A DNA stretch of 64,000 nucleotides from Plotosus lineatus (Eukaryota; Chordata; Actinopteri; Siluriformes; Plotosidae), in NCBI GenBank assembly GCA_024760905.1, contig CM045745.1, positions 15,728,782 through 15,792,781 of the forward strand, given 5' to 3'. Under the pieces are notes generated by a model. The model was not told the origin of the DNA and did no database searches. It was given only the letters and a program-made list of their open reading frames with translations. Below are positions 33,641 to 45,095 of the stretch, piece after piece (the stretch's first letter is position 1; every line of letters starts with the position of its first letter). The position numbers and the translations under genes are program-made.

Positions 33641-35199
33641 GAAGATATAGATCCTAATCCAGTGATAGCAGATACAATAATCACATACTTTTCAAGCAAA
33701 AAGCTCTTTTGAACTCCATACCATGGGTGACTGTGACACCATAAGATTTCATGCTTAAAATCGCCACGTGATAGAGCTCCCATCATGCAGTGTTTTGGCT
33801 GAGATTCTTATACCAATGCAGGTGCATATGAAGGGCAATCAAAAAATAATAATAATAAAAAGCACACACAGGAGGTAGAACACCTTGAAAATAATCTGTG
33901 GCAGTGGGTACCAAATAATCTAACCATACTTTATCCATATTTGAAATTTTATTTTATCATTTTGTACTTCTTTTCATTTAAGTGAACACTAACTTGATAG
34001 TATCTGAATATTACTAACTTCACAGGAGCACTGCTTAATGGCCAAACTATGGAAAGACTTTGGTACAACAGATATTAGGGGAATACAAAACTGTCACCAT
34101 TATCATTATATATGGATTTTTCTTATTATTCTATTATTACATATGGCTATTTTTTTTATTATTTATTTCTTATGCAACATTCCTCCATGATCTATGGCAA
34201 CATGTATAGATAAACTTTGCAGTAAATCTATTCAGCAATTTGTAAGTCCAACAGAAGGCTAGGTCTCCAAGGGAAGTGAAAGAATAATGCCGATGGATCT
34301 CTGTTCCGACAGAATTACCTCCGCAGAGTAGTGGGCAGCTTTGTGATTCAGAACCTCCACCCCACCCCCACCTCCAGCAACTCCAATATTCAAAAAGACA
34401 TGACTGTGTGCTTGCCACTACCTATCCAAATGCTTACTGTACTATAATCATTCAAAATGCACTATTAAACAAACAGTCTACTGGTGGAAGGTATCTGGAG
34501 GCCAGGAAAAACTATAAGAATTTACCAAAACAACCCCTTGCCTTGTTCCCTCTTTATCTTTGCCTTTTACATTTGTTTCATCTTCCATCTTCCAAAATAT
34601 TTCAAAAATGTGACAGTCTGCTGGTATTTATATCTCCTTCGGCCGTGTTTTCTTTCCTCTCACTCTACAGTCCTGGAATAGTATTATGATTGGCGGTGTA
34701 CAGCAGGTCCCCGCGCAATGCAGTAACCAGCAAATTGTGTGGTGCTGGGAAGTGAACGTGATATTCAACAGCAATCCTTTTTTCACGTGCTTCTCCTCTT
34801 GCCCTGTAAACATGAGACATGCAGCAGAGAAACAGATGCGTTTCAGCAAAGTGTCCTTCAGGTTAAAAGGCAACCCACACTGGAAAACTGTGTTTTCCAT
34901 CACACCATTGTGTTTGAAATGTGTCTTTTCTAAACACTAAAACAAAACAAACATGAAAGAACTGCTTTGTCTTCCATTCTGTTTTCTAGAAAACAACCAA
35001 ACCTTATGGGTCTAACAAATACCACAGTTGTATTGATGTAATAGGAAGATTATTGCAATAAGGCTCGAATATTCCCTTACACAAAGGGTTTTTTTTGAAG
35101 ATGTATAATATAATAGACAGAACAATAATCCTTTCCACGATGATAATTAGGAAAGTTATCTCTATCAGTTTCGTGCTCCATCTGCTATTTTACTATTTA
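33641..35199. other. No recognised gene
   Basis: AT-rich unique sequence. A pyrimidine tract followed by cactctacag near 34645-34671 looks like an acceptor, but the following frame has no good donor and no domain. Confidence 0.45.
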
Positions 35200-35358
35200 C
35201 AGTGGTAAATAGTAATACTTTCCGAAATTAATCCGTTCCAGAGCTTTTTTCGTAAATTGAACCGCATTTTACATGTAAAACTCGTTCCAAGGCTCCAAAT
35301 ACTACCCCATAAACCCTTTAAAAATGATAAAAGTACACCAATTTTGTATGAAATATAT

Positions 35359-35698
35359 CAGTTCATTTTCTGTAACCGCTTCATCCTAATTAGGGTTGCG
35401 GGGAGGCTGGTGCCCATCCCAGCCAACTCAGGGCGAGGGCAGAGTACACCCTGGACAGCTCGCCAGGCCATCGCAGGGCGGAAACACGCTGACGGCTTTG
35501 CAGCTACTCTTTATGAAAGTCAGCAATGGTTCTTTTACATGCCTCGCACCATAGACAGTGAGAGACATGGCCCGCCTTTGATAACCCAGTTAGCTGCACT
35601 GGGGGGGACAGTGACAACCTTGTGGAGAGTGGGACTCGAACCCCCAACCTTTTGGATCGGCGAGCCGGCGCCTTATACCACTAGACCACCACTGCCCC
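35359..35698 (-). mobile_element. SINE-A (L2-like tail), full length with 13-bp TSD
   Basis: Tail (gtaaccgcttcatcctaatt), body (ctcgcaccatagacagtgag) and head (gggactcgaacccccaacct) are in order on the minus strand. A perfect 13-bp direct repeat gtatgaaatatat flanks it (35346-35358 and 35699-35711). The insertion postdates the pogo-B copy that hosts it. Confidence 0.93.
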
Positions 35699-35744
35699 GT
35701 ATGAAATATATGTTGAAAGTAAAAGCAAATTATTTACCCTTTTT

Positions 35745-36050
35745 TTAAATCGCTCGAACCACGCATGCAATGCTTTAAAGTCCGGGGGCTGCTGGTCTGA
35801 AGAACCCTCACCCCCAACCCCAACCCACCCTCCTTCACGAGGTCCTTAAATATGGTGGTTGCTTTTTCAGAAATAATCGCCTCCATCGCTGTATCTCCGC
35901 TTTTAATGCCTCCTTCTGCTTCAATAATCGCCTCCACCACTGTATCTCCGCTTTTAAGGTCACCCTCTGTTTCAATGTCGTCCCGATTGTAGAGGGGTTT
36001 CAGCCATACTCCTTTGCAATTTCACACTAAAAACAACCTCACGAATCCCA
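35745..36050 (-). pseudogene. pogo/Tigger transposase DNA-binding domain fragment
   Basis: Tigger-type transposases bind DNA through a CENP-B-like bipartite helix-turn-helix. The minus strand here shows parts of both halves: near 36030-36000 an EIAKEYG-like segment and, after a stop or frame change, STIGTTLKQR; near 35750-35800 PDFKALHAWFERFKK, the conserved W-x-x-RFKK type motif of the second half. Between them lies an acidic linker with an internal duplication (KSGDTVVEAI / KSGDTAMEAI). The catalytic domain is absent. Confidence 0.7.
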
Positions 36051-36404
36051 CGAACCAACAGTACAACTGTCCTTCACGCATGTGTTTCGAACAATGGGTT
36101 GAAGGCACACGCAAAGCATTATGGGTACAGTACTGTATTATGGAGATTCAGCTCCCTTCTAGCCAATGGGAGGCCAGCGGGGTGGGGTGTTGGGAGACAA
36201 CCAATGGGAAAGCAACTTGCGCATTGTTTGAATGTTTGAATGGCGCGTTTGAATTTTTAAGATGTAACGTGAACTTGTTTCATATCCAGAGACAAAAATT
36301 TTAGGAAAATGCGTTTCGTAACCTGCATTTTTAGTTGAGTGATACTTTCGTAAAGTGAGGTACCACTGTATTTGTATTTTTGGTTTAAATTTACAATATA
36401 TAGT

Positions 36405-36735
36405 CTGGGCAGCTCGGTGACAAGGTGCTGGATTACTGATCCTAAGGTTGGGGGCTCAGGTCCCACTATCACCAGGCTGTGGCTATTGTCCCCCCCCAGT
36501 GCGGCGAAATGGGTTATCAAAGGCCGGCCATGTCTCTCACTGTCTATAACGAGAGACATGTAAAAGGAACATTGCTGATTTTCACCAAGAGTAGCATGTT
36601 TCTGCCCTCTGATGGTCTGGCGAGCTGTCCAGGGTGTACTTTTCCCAACACCAAAGGTTGGCTGAGATGGGCACCAGCCTCCATGTGACCCTAATTAGGA
36701 TTAAGTGTTTCAGAAAATGAATGAATGAATGAGAT
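36405..36735 (+). mobile_element. SINE-A (L2-like tail), full length
   Basis: The head (cagctcggtgacaaggtgct), the body (gaaatgggttatcaaaggcc) and the L2-like tail (tctggcgagctgtccagggt, aattaggattaagtgtttca) end in an (ATGA)n tract. Confidence 0.88.
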
Positions 36736-36920
36736 GGAACCCAACTTGGGATGCGTCGAGTGAGTTAAAAAAGATCATCTGCAAGATAAGACAACTTGTT
36801 CAGTAGAGCTCATGAGCAGTATTGCTAGTTGCCTCGATCTTTTTCTTGGTCTGCTAGAGATGAAAAGGAGCTCTGCTAAATAAATAATTGAATAAATTGC
36901 TCTGTTCAATCATTTTGATG

Positions 36921-37263
36921 GGTGGCATGGTGATATAGTGATCAGCACATCTGCCTCACAACAATGAGGTCATGGGTTCAAGTCGTGGACTCAGCAAAAG
37001 TGTTTCTGTGAAAGGTTGACATGTACTCCTTGTGTTTGCAAAGGTTTCCTCCAGGTAGTCCAGTTTCCTCCCTTAGTCAAAACATGCACATTGGGCGAAT
37101 TGGCTGTTCTGGCTTTCCTCAGAGTGTGAATGGTGGTGTGTTTTGTCCCTGTAGTGGTTTGACAAGTTGTTCAGTGTGTGCACCGTTTCTACCCAGAGGC
37201 AACTGGGTGGGCTCCAGTTTCCTGACGATCCTACAGTAGTAGGATTAAGCCGTTTGGTAAATG
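36921..37263 (+). mobile_element. SINE-B copy, full length
   Basis: The head (ggtggcatggtgatatagtg, tcacaacaatgaggtcatgg), the central block (gtttcctccaggtagtccag) and the 3' part (cctgtagtggtttgacaagt, gtaggattaagccgtttggt) are in order, ending in a short ATGG-type tail. Confidence 0.82.
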
Positions 37264-38396
37264 GATGGCTGGAAGGATTACAGAAATTTAAATTTAAAAT
37301 GGAATTGGCATACACCACAAGCTTGCTTTAAAATGAGCATGTCAAGACAATATAAATAATTACTATTGTGGCAGCTGTAATCACAGTGACACTGAAGTGT
37401 ATTACATGCATGGTTTATTGAATCAGTCTACTTTTCACTGAGGCCATGCCAGCTTTAAACAACAATAAAAAACATGCAATTCTCCTTTTTGTGTCCTGCA
37501 CCAAATTCTACCACAAACGCACAATTACAACTTTATCTTCTGGACCATGATGTCATCGATATACAGGGTTCACTTACCTACATTAGTTTGAATGGTTATA
37601 CCCTAGACCAGTGCTGTGCTCTTGCAACCATTTTGAATTGAGTATTAAAAGGATGTTCCTCTACAAAGTCTGCAAGCATCCAAGCACCAGCGTTTCCAAC
37701 TGCTTCCTCTATTTTTTCTCTGTTTTTATATGAATATAGCTTTCAGAACAGCTATTCTAACAGTGCAGCTAACTATATTGAAGCCATAACATATGGCACC
37801 TGAACATGCAACTGATAAAAGCTAAAGTGACACGACAGAGTTTCCCAGAGCTTGTTTATAAAACGCAGTCTGCAGTTTTGAGGATGTTTTCTAAAATGCA
37901 AACATAAAGAAAATAATAGGCTAACTTAAGATAATTACTAAATCTGAATGAATGATTCCTCCAAACGCATTGTTTATTTTATTTAATCCCCCCGTCTATT
38001 CACTTGCACCTGTAGGGAAGTAAAAGCCTCTTCCATTACTGTTCTACAAACAGAGATAACTGCTTTGTTTTACCTCCTGTTTATTCCATTTAAAATTTGG
38101 GACCACAAAAACTGACTTTCTTGACCTTTGGTTGCTCTTAGTTTCTGGGAAACAAGGTTGGATGGATTACACACCTCAAGCCACCCTTGTCCCTTTACAG
38201 CCACTGGAACATCTACTGTCAGTAAAACGAACCTTTCCATCACAAAGAAAATGCACACACCCTCATCTGCTAAAATCATTTTCACGTAATTTAGCAAAAT
38301 TATTCCATGAAAACTTTCCAGAAGAACATAGCTGGACTTTTCACAATGTATGAGAGTACAGAGCGTGTTAGTGGGGTAAACTAAATAAACACATTA

Positions 38397-38399
<3 letters not shown>
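37264..38399. other. No recognised gene
   Basis: AT-rich unique sequence. The 73-75-aa frames at about 38070-38353 overlap on opposite strands and show no domain. Confidence 0.4.

Positions 38400-38443
<44 letters not shown>
38400..38443. repeat. (TA)n microsatellite
   Basis: A pure TA array next to the dispersed repeat fragment that follows. Confidence 0.95.
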
Positions 38444-38445
<2 letters not shown>

Positions 38446-38450
<5 letters not shown>

Positions 38451-38620
38451 AAGTTGAACTATATTATTTTCTTTTTTGTTTTTAATGTTAATAAAGATAC
38501 AATGTTATGCAGATGTGTACTAATAACAATTTTATAGACAAATAATACTATTTATAGTCGCTCGGTGGGGTGTGAAGTGGTCTTTTCTTTCAAGGGGGGG
38601 GCATAGATAATAATTGATAA
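38446..38620 (+). mobile_element. Dispersed repeat fragment, related to 30570-30804
   Basis: It shares ttgaactatattattttctt-like, aatgttatgcagatgtgtac and aattttatagacaaataata blocks with the earlier copy. The hAT-like end is lost; instead it runs into short tandem gataaataatt repeats. Confidence 0.6.
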
Positions 38621-39008
38621 ATAATTGATAAATAATTGGGAGATACGAAAAGGTCTGTGAAAGTGAAAGTGAAATTGAAGAACAAATAGAAATGGAAACG
38701 GAATAAAATCTATAGTAAGATATATCATAAATATAAGTATGAAATATGATTAAACATTATCCTGAGGTGCACTTAATACTAGGCTCCGGCAGAGGGGCGT
38801 GGCTGACACATCTGGCAAGAGAAGCAGAACCGATACATTTCTGAACTCGTGCCAAAAGTTTCAAAGAAGAAACAAATTGACTCCAGTATTATAATCAACT
38901 GGATAAGAGTGAAACTCTCTGTAAATTTGATCAGATCCGCTGTGCTGTGCTTGAGAGGAACCAGGAGTTTAAACATGGGACATAATGATATTGATAATGT
39001 ACAATTCT

Positions 39009-39010
<2 letters not shown>

Positions 39011-39039
<29 letters not shown>
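39011..39039. repeat. (GA)n microsatellite
   Basis: A pure GA array within otherwise unique sequence. Confidence 0.95.
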
Positions 39040-39044
<5 letters not shown>

Positions 39045-39264
39045 CACAGTCCAAACTCGTATAGATTACTTATACAAGGTTTAAACATAAGTTCCCCTCT
39101 AAAGAATGCTCTGTAACAACTTACAAACAAATTGAACTAACCTGCCGGAACCTAACTCGTTTGTAAGCTGGGGAGCTTGCGTCTGTGCTTGCATGTGCAT
39201 CTGCATGTGTGTGTGTGTGTGTGCGCGCATGTGTATGTATGTGTGTCGTCTTCTCATGCCGTTC

Positions 39265-39507
39265 CATCTGTATGTGTGTGTATTTATATTTTATATACAT
39301 CTTATGTTATTTTTTAATGTTTAATTGTTATTATAAGCATTCATAGCATTGAATGTATTTATTGATATTATATACACATATACATGTACGTATACATCAG
39401 TGGGGGGGTTGAGGGTTGAGGGGGGTAATTCTACTTCGGGGATTTCGATGGTCGCATGGGGATCTTGATCCCAATTAAAAAAAAATTGAAAATTGGAAAG
39501 TGAGGGA

Positions 39508-39511
<4 letters not shown>
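39265..39511 (+). mobile_element. pogo-E, 5'-truncated, next to (TA)n
   Basis: It shares ttatatacatcttatgttat-like and cgatggtcgcatggggatct blocks with pogo-E at 26282 and ends aaagtgagggatctg. The (TA)n array at 39512-39574 begins at the end, as at 26748. Confidence 0.78.

Positions 39512-39574
<63 letters not shown>
39512..39574. repeat. (TA)n microsatellite
   Basis: An array joined to the 3' end of the truncated pogo-E. Confidence 0.95.
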
Positions 39575-39577
<3 letters not shown>

Positions 39578-39906
39578 TGAGGTAAGAAGAGGTGATGAGG
39601 TTAGGAAAAGAAATCTAAAGATGTCATAAGTTATCAATACAAATATTTGAGCTGAATTTTGATAAATAGTCCCTGAGACAGAACAAAAAGGGGACTATTC
39701 TATTCTATTAATATCCATCAGGCCTCAAGCAACTTTCTTGATGCTCCTCCGTGGACATATAAAAAGTAGACTAAATCAAGATCTTGATAGCTTGTGTTTA
39801 TTTAGGTTGTTTTAAGTGTGACATCGGTAAGTGAGCAGAAGTGTGATAGATTACAGTGTGGTTTTAAACTTATTCATTGGTTTAATGTATACTAAACTAA
39901 ATTAAG

Positions 39907-40201
39907 AGTGGGGCCGGTGGTGTAATGGTTAGGGTGCTGCACTCATGATCGGGAGGTTGTGAGTTCGAATCCCACTGAGACCCTCACTGTGCTAAGGCCC
40001 CTGGGCAAGGTCTCAACCACAAGTGTGCCTCTGTTCACCCAGCAGTATAAATGGGTACCAGTAAAATATACTGGGAAGGTAACCTGCGATGGACAAGCGT
40101 CCCATCCAGGGGGAGTTGAACTCCTGGTTGCTTCACGCTCTAGAAACCGGGGATAGGCACCGATCTGATGAGCCACTATGGCTCGGGGTTAACTAACCCC
40201 C
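39907..40201 (+). mobile_element. SINE-C, full length with 13-bp TSD
   Basis: The tRNA-like head (ggccggtggtgtaatggtta, B box gttcgaatccc), the body (tataaatgggtaccagtaaa) and the 3' part (tgagccactatggctcgggg) are complete. A perfect 13-bp direct repeat aaactaaattaag flanks it (39894-39906 and 40202-40214). Confidence 0.93.
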
Positions 40202-40214
40202 AAACTAAATTAAG

Positions 40215-41081
40215 TGATTGATATTTTTTGTTTGTTTGTTTAAAATATTAACCATCATGACAGGGGCAGGTGAGCTTTTACACTCAGAAAGCAGAGTATA
40301 AGTGTTAAATACTTACATAGAAAGAGTTTTCTGTATGCTGCAAAGATAAGTAGGAAAACAATAGTCCATAACTGCATATTTTTAAACTTGGGGTTTTAGC
40401 ATATATAACAAGACAAAAAAAAAAACTTTTTATGATTCGGTCGACCATTTTTAATGAAATCATGATGCCTTCTGCTTCAGGTGACTGTGATTAATATCTG
40501 TACTTTTATTTCAAATAGTAGCCACTAAGGATAGTAAACAATTATTTAGTGTATGATATGTAGCACTACTCAACTCGACAGGGTTTTGTCTGCTGAGGCC
40601 AATGTCCAAAGCACCCAGTGAGGTCTGAATAATATCCATATCATATAAAAATGTGAACTTGAGAATTTATATTTCATTCAAAATATTTTGAAATCCAGAG
40701 GAAAGAATCATAGGCATTGTGCGTTAGTCAGAAGTGTCACATGCTGTTCCCCTTTTTTGCTGTTTCTGAATTATTCTAAACAAATTCCATAAAATATGTG
40801 GAAAAGTAAAGTACTTAAGTAAAATAAAATAGAGTCTTTAATGATAAGGAGATATTATATATGTTTATCAGTTTGTGTTGTCTAATTCTTCCTCTGGGAT
40901 CTGGCAGTGTGAATGGTGGTAGGCATATTACTGCCCGCCTCAGGATGGCGTTTTAACAAGTACATTATATTACCATGTATAACTGTAATTCGTCGAGAAA
41001 CTGTAAAACTACATTTGGTGTTTCTCATTTTGACTCAAAAAACGATTTGATTAAAAAAGGTTGAGTCTGATCATCTATCCA
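40215..41081. other. No recognised gene
   Basis: AT-rich unique sequence with no recognised feature. Confidence 0.4.
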
Positions 41082-41203
41082 TCCATCCATTCATCCATCC
41101 ATCCATACATTCATCCATCCATACATACATTCATCCATTCATCCATCCATCCATACATCCATCCATACATATACACATACATACATATACACATATATAT
41201 ATA
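41082..41203. repeat. (ATCC)n/(ATAC)n tetranucleotide array
   Basis: Imperfect ATCC/TTCATCC repeats grade into ATAC and TA repeats that meet the left end of the truncated Tc1 element. Confidence 0.9.
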
Positions 41204-42250
41204 CTAGTCCTTCTAAAAAAATAGCATAGTGTGATAAAGTTAATTATTTTCTGTAATGTACTGATAAAAATTAAAGTTTCATATATTTTAGATTCATTGC
41301 ACACCAACTGAAATATTTCAGGTCTTTTATTGTTTTAATACTGATGATTTTGGCATACAGCTCATGAAAACCCAAAATTCCTGTCTCAAAAAATTAGCAT
41401 ATCATGTTCAGGTAGTCTGACCGAGCTATTAACCTAATCATCTCAATCAACCAATTAACTCTAAACACCTGCAACAGATTCCTGAGGCTTTTAAAAACTC
41501 CCAGCCTGGTTCATTACTCAAAACCGCAATCATGGGTAAGACTGCCGACCTGACTGCTGTCCAGAAGGCCATCATTGACACCCTCAAGCAAGAGGGTAAG
41601 ACACAGAAAGAAATCTCTGAGCGAATAGGCTGTTCCCAGAGTGCTGTATCAAGCCACCTCAGTGGGACGTCTGTGGGAAGGAAAAAGTGTGGCGGAAAAC
41701 GCTGCACAACCAGAAGAGGTGACCGGACCCTGAGGAAGATTGTGGAGAAGGGCCGATTCCAGACCTTGGGGGACCTGTGGAAGCAGTGGACTGGGCTACA
41801 GGTGCCGCATTCCCCAGGTCAAGCCACTTTTGAACCAGAAACAGCGGCAGAAGCTGCTGACCTGGGCTACAGAGAAGCAGCACTGGACTGTTGCTCAGTG
41901 GTCCAAAGTACTTTTTTCGGATGAAAGCAAATTTTGCATGTCATTCGGAAATCAAGGTGCCAGAGTCTGGAGGAAGACTGGGGAGAAGGAAATGCCAAAA
42001 TGCCTGAAGTCCAGTGTCAAGTACTCACAGTCAGTGATGGTCTGGGGTGCCATGTCAGCTGCTGGTGTTGCTCCACTGTGTTTTATCAAGGGCAGGGAGC
42101 TATCAGGAGATTTTGGAGCACTTCATGCTTCCATCTGCTGAAAAGCTTTGTGGAGATGAAGATTTTCATTTTTCAGCACGACCTGGCACCTGCTCACAGT
42201 GCCATAACCACTGCTAAATGGTTTACTGACCGACTTCAACGGTCACACAG
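41204..42250 (+). mobile_element. Tc1-like transposon, 3' half missing
   Basis: The left inverted repeat (agtccttctaaaaaaatagc, with a second agcatatcatg block at about 41395) matches a common fish Tc1 family by memory. The right inverted repeat and the last part of the gene are absent. At 42251 the sequence switches to the pogo-E 3' end. Confidence 0.88.
41532..42250 (+). pseudogene. Tc1-like transposase, frameshifted and truncated
   Basis: The start is the ATG at 41532 (MGKTADLTAVQKAIIDTLKQ), leading into a paired-like helix-turn-helix (QKEISERIGCSQSAVSSHLS). A frame change near 41790 moves the reading to CRIPQVKPLLNQKQR, then LFSDESKFCMSFG with the first catalytic aspartate at 41920-41922. 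A second frame change near 42100 leads to FQHDLAPAHSA with the second aspartate at 42180-42182. The segment with the third acidic residue is missing because the element ends at 42250. It belongs to a different Tc1 family from the copy at 13 kb. In the intact family this enzyme cuts and pastes its own element; here it is dead. Confidence 0.9.
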
Positions 42251-42292
42251 GGATTTCGGTCCCAATTAACCGCGGAAAGTGAGGGATCCCTG
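42251..42292 (+). mobile_element. pogo-E 3' end fragment fused to Tc1
   Basis: Only the last 42 bp are present: tttcggtcccaattaaccgc, then gaaagtgagggatccctg, followed by TA. Confidence 0.85.
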
Positions 42293-43161
42293 TATAACTT
42301 TTTCTGTTAATCGTCTAGGCTCGAGAGTGGCAGAGATTTTTGAGAGGAGGAACACGCAGTAGATAGCAAATAAGGTAGCCAGGCTACACCCTACTGACAG
42401 CAATGTTGATTGTTCAAACTTTGTGCCATTGTCTTGGTCATTGTTATTACCTATCACATAGTATGTAAAATAGCATAAATAAAGACAAAATAAAATAAAG
42501 TTTTGACAGCTCAGCGCCAGAGTGTTTCTCTTTAAACTGTACAGGCACAACCAGAGATGCAATATTCATAGACAACAAAACAAAGGGCGAGTTCTGGTCA
42601 CCATGGCAAATCGGCAGCAGCTTCAGGTTATGGAAAAAAGTCAGATGAAAACAATTCACTGCCAGTTACTGAGACATTGGTTTACATTAATTTCTCAGCA
42701 ACAATGACTGTCATCCATGGCGCATTTTGTTACTCTCTTGATCTTAAAACTAAAAATTCATAAATGTAATCTTATTGCTGTCAGTCTTAATTCTTTACAT
42801 GCTGTCGCTCAGTGTTCCAAGTCTCCATAAGAACAACAATGGGATATTTGGCCACGTAAATATCAATATAAAATTATGCCTACAGGTTTTACAGTTAGTT
42901 TTATGATTGTCCATTGTGGAAGATAAGTTGTGATGCCGCTGAAAAATTATGTAAAACGTCTGAGGTGTTATTGAATTGTCTAGTTTCGCTCAAGGTTGTA
43001 TTGTTTAATGGTTATAAACTTTCCCCTACTTATTGAACAGCTGATTAACAGGCTTATAAAAATCATTACAAAAAGAAAGTATCAGAAATTGTATTCTGAA
43101 CATAATAATTAAACTGAGTCTAATGAATTCCAAACTAACGGGAGTTGATAACCACTAAGTA
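42293..43161. other. No recognised gene
   Basis: Unique-looking AT-rich sequence. The overlapping short frames show no domain. Confidence 0.4.
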
Positions 43162-43173
43162 TATAGAATTAGT

Positions 43174-43964
43174 CATCATCATCATCATCATCATCTCCAT
43201 TATCTTCTGCTAAGTCCGGGGTCGGGTCGTGGGGGCAGCAACCTAAGCAAAGAGGTCCAGACGTCCCTGTTCCTCCAACTCTTCCAGGGGGACACCGAAC
43301 GGTCCCAAACAAGCCGAGAGACATAGTCCATCCGGCATGTTCTAGGTCGACCCCAGGGGTCTCTTCCCGGTTGGACATGCCTGAAACACCACACCAGGGA
43401 GGCATCCGGGAGGCATTCTGACCAAATGCCTGTGCCACCTCAACTGGCTCTTCTCAATGCGGGAGGAGCAGCGGATCTACTCCGAGCTCCCCGCAGATGG
43501 TAGAGCTTCTCACCTTATCTCTAAGGGAGAACCCTGCCACCCGGAGAAGGAAACTCATTTCAGCTGCTTCTATCCGCGATCTTGTTCTTTCGGTCACTAC
43601 CCAAAGCTCGTGACCATAGGTGAAGGTTGGAACGTAGATCGACTGGTAAATTGAGAGCTTCGCCTTGCAGCTCAGCTCCTTCTTCACCACGACGGACCGG
43701 TACAGGCACCGCTTAACAGCAGAGGCTGCAGCGATCCGTCTGTCAATCTCTCGCTCCATCCTTCCCTCACTCGTAAACAAGACCCCAAGATACTTAAACT
43801 CCTCCACTTGGGGCAGGACCTCATTCCTGACCCGGAGGGTGCATTCAACCCTCGTCTGACTGAGAACCATGGCCTCGGACTTGAAGGTACTGATCTTCAT
43901 CCCGGCTGCTTCACACTCGACTGCGACCCGCTCCAATGAGAGCTGCAGGTCCCAACTTGATGAC
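43174..43964 (-). mobile_element. 5'-truncated Rex3-like (RTE) LINE with 12-bp TSD
   Basis: The minus strand encodes the C-terminal half of the reverse transcriptase region (43454-43936: EEFKYLGVLFTSEGRMEREI, LSIYQSIYVPTFTYGHELWV, ERTRSRIEAAEMSFLLRVAG), then a further frame (RPRTCRMDYVSRLVWDRS). It ends in a (GAT)n tail at 43174-43196. A perfect 12-bp direct repeat tatagaattagt lies at 43162-43173 and 43965-43976. I recall this C-terminal sequence type and a GAT(G)-repeat tail from fish Rex3; the assignment is by memory. Confidence 0.87.
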
Positions 43965-43976
43965 TATAGAATTAGT

Positions 43977-44697
43977 GTACAAACAAAATATAGTACAAAC
44001 AGAATAGTACACAGTGTATTTGTCAGTGGTGGGCCATTCATTTGGCCCCTGACCTTTAGTGGGACTTAACAGACCTAATCCACCTCTTTGTACCACCACT
44101 ATCACACCACAATTATACAAACCATCAATAATATACAAAAACACAATAGAACAAAACACGGCATTGCAGAGAGAGAGAAGGGGGAGAAGGGGGTTTGCAA
44201 CTGCTAATAACTCTGAGAATCACACAGCTTTCACCAGAGATTACCAGTGGAAGTTCTCGCGAAGATTGGCACTCAGTCAGATATGTAATGTAATAGGCGT
44301 AAATCTTACCTCCTTGACTTCACCTTACGATGTCCAACACCAGGTGAATTTTTCCTCTTCCATCAGTCATTGTTGATGTAAAAATGTCAATCAGCTAGTT
44401 TTGTTCTAACCAACCAATCAGATGGCAGAAAAATGCAAATGTTATTGTAGGCCAGCTCACTGGCCCTGTGAGGCGAATCTGAAATCTGATCGGTTAAAGA
44501 AACAGCCTGATTAGTAATACAGTTTAAGCGACATCAGCCAGCACTGTTGATTATGAAGGCCCTGGGCAGATTAGATTTACATGGCAGCACATAGAAGCTG
44601 AAATCTGATTGGACAAAAAAGTAACATCCACATACAGCTACTGAAAACAGTGCAACCAATGGCAGACAAATGACCACTGGTATTATTTGTGTGTATG
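43977..44697. other. No recognised gene
   Basis: Unique sequence of mixed composition; nothing was recognised. Confidence 0.4.
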
Positions 44698-44698
44698 T

Positions 44699-44780
<82 letters not shown>
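44698..44780. repeat. (GT)n microsatellite
   Basis: A long nearly pure GT array. The Cys/Val and Thr/His reading frames here are artefacts. Confidence 0.95.
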
Positions 44781-44785
<5 letters not shown>

Positions 44786-44844
44786 CACAGAAAATAAACG
44801 GACGGTACCATGTGTTTTTTCTACATACATTAGTTTTTTTTTTT

Positions 44845-45078
44845 CATGGCGGGCCATGTCTCTCACTGTCTATGGTGAGAGGCATGTAAAAGAACCATTG
44901 CTGACTTTCGTAAAGAGTAGCTGCAAAGTCGTCAGCGTGTTTCTGTCCCTTGCTAAAAAGGGTTGTGACAGGAAGGGCATCCGACGTAAAAACCTCTGCC
45001 AAATCAAACGTGCGAATCAGATGATTCGCTGTGGCGACTCCCGAGTAAAAGGGAAAAAGCCGAAAGGAAGCCAGACAG
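44845..45078 (+). mobile_element. SINE-A with RTE-like tail, 5'-truncated, with TSD
   Basis: It starts inside the body (gcgggccatgtctctcactg) and continues through gacaggaagggcatccgacg, cgtgcgaatcagatgattcg and ctgtggcgactcccgag. The flanks share acattagtttttttt (from 44827 and from 45079). It is nearly identical by eye to the tail of the copy at 58190, including the unusual triple-A and cgactcccgag variants. Confidence 0.9.
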
Positions 45079-45095
45079 ACATTAGTTTTTTTTTT

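Larger units (their letters stand above)
35200..36368 (-). mobile_element. pogo-B, larger derivative, split by SINE-A
   Basis: On plus it starts cagtggtaaatagtaatact (worn) and ends gtaaagtgaggtaccactg before TA. The conserved landmarks include acatgtaaaactcgttccaa and ccaatgggaggccagcgg. Between 35745 and about 36050 the minus strand carries more transposase remnant than other copies. A SINE-A copy with its own target duplication lies at 35359-35698. Confidence 0.85.

Noticed and set aside
34628..34940. Coding exon after the pyrimidine tract at 34645-34671
   Set aside because: Overlapping frames on both strands, no good donor site, and no recognisable protein motif.
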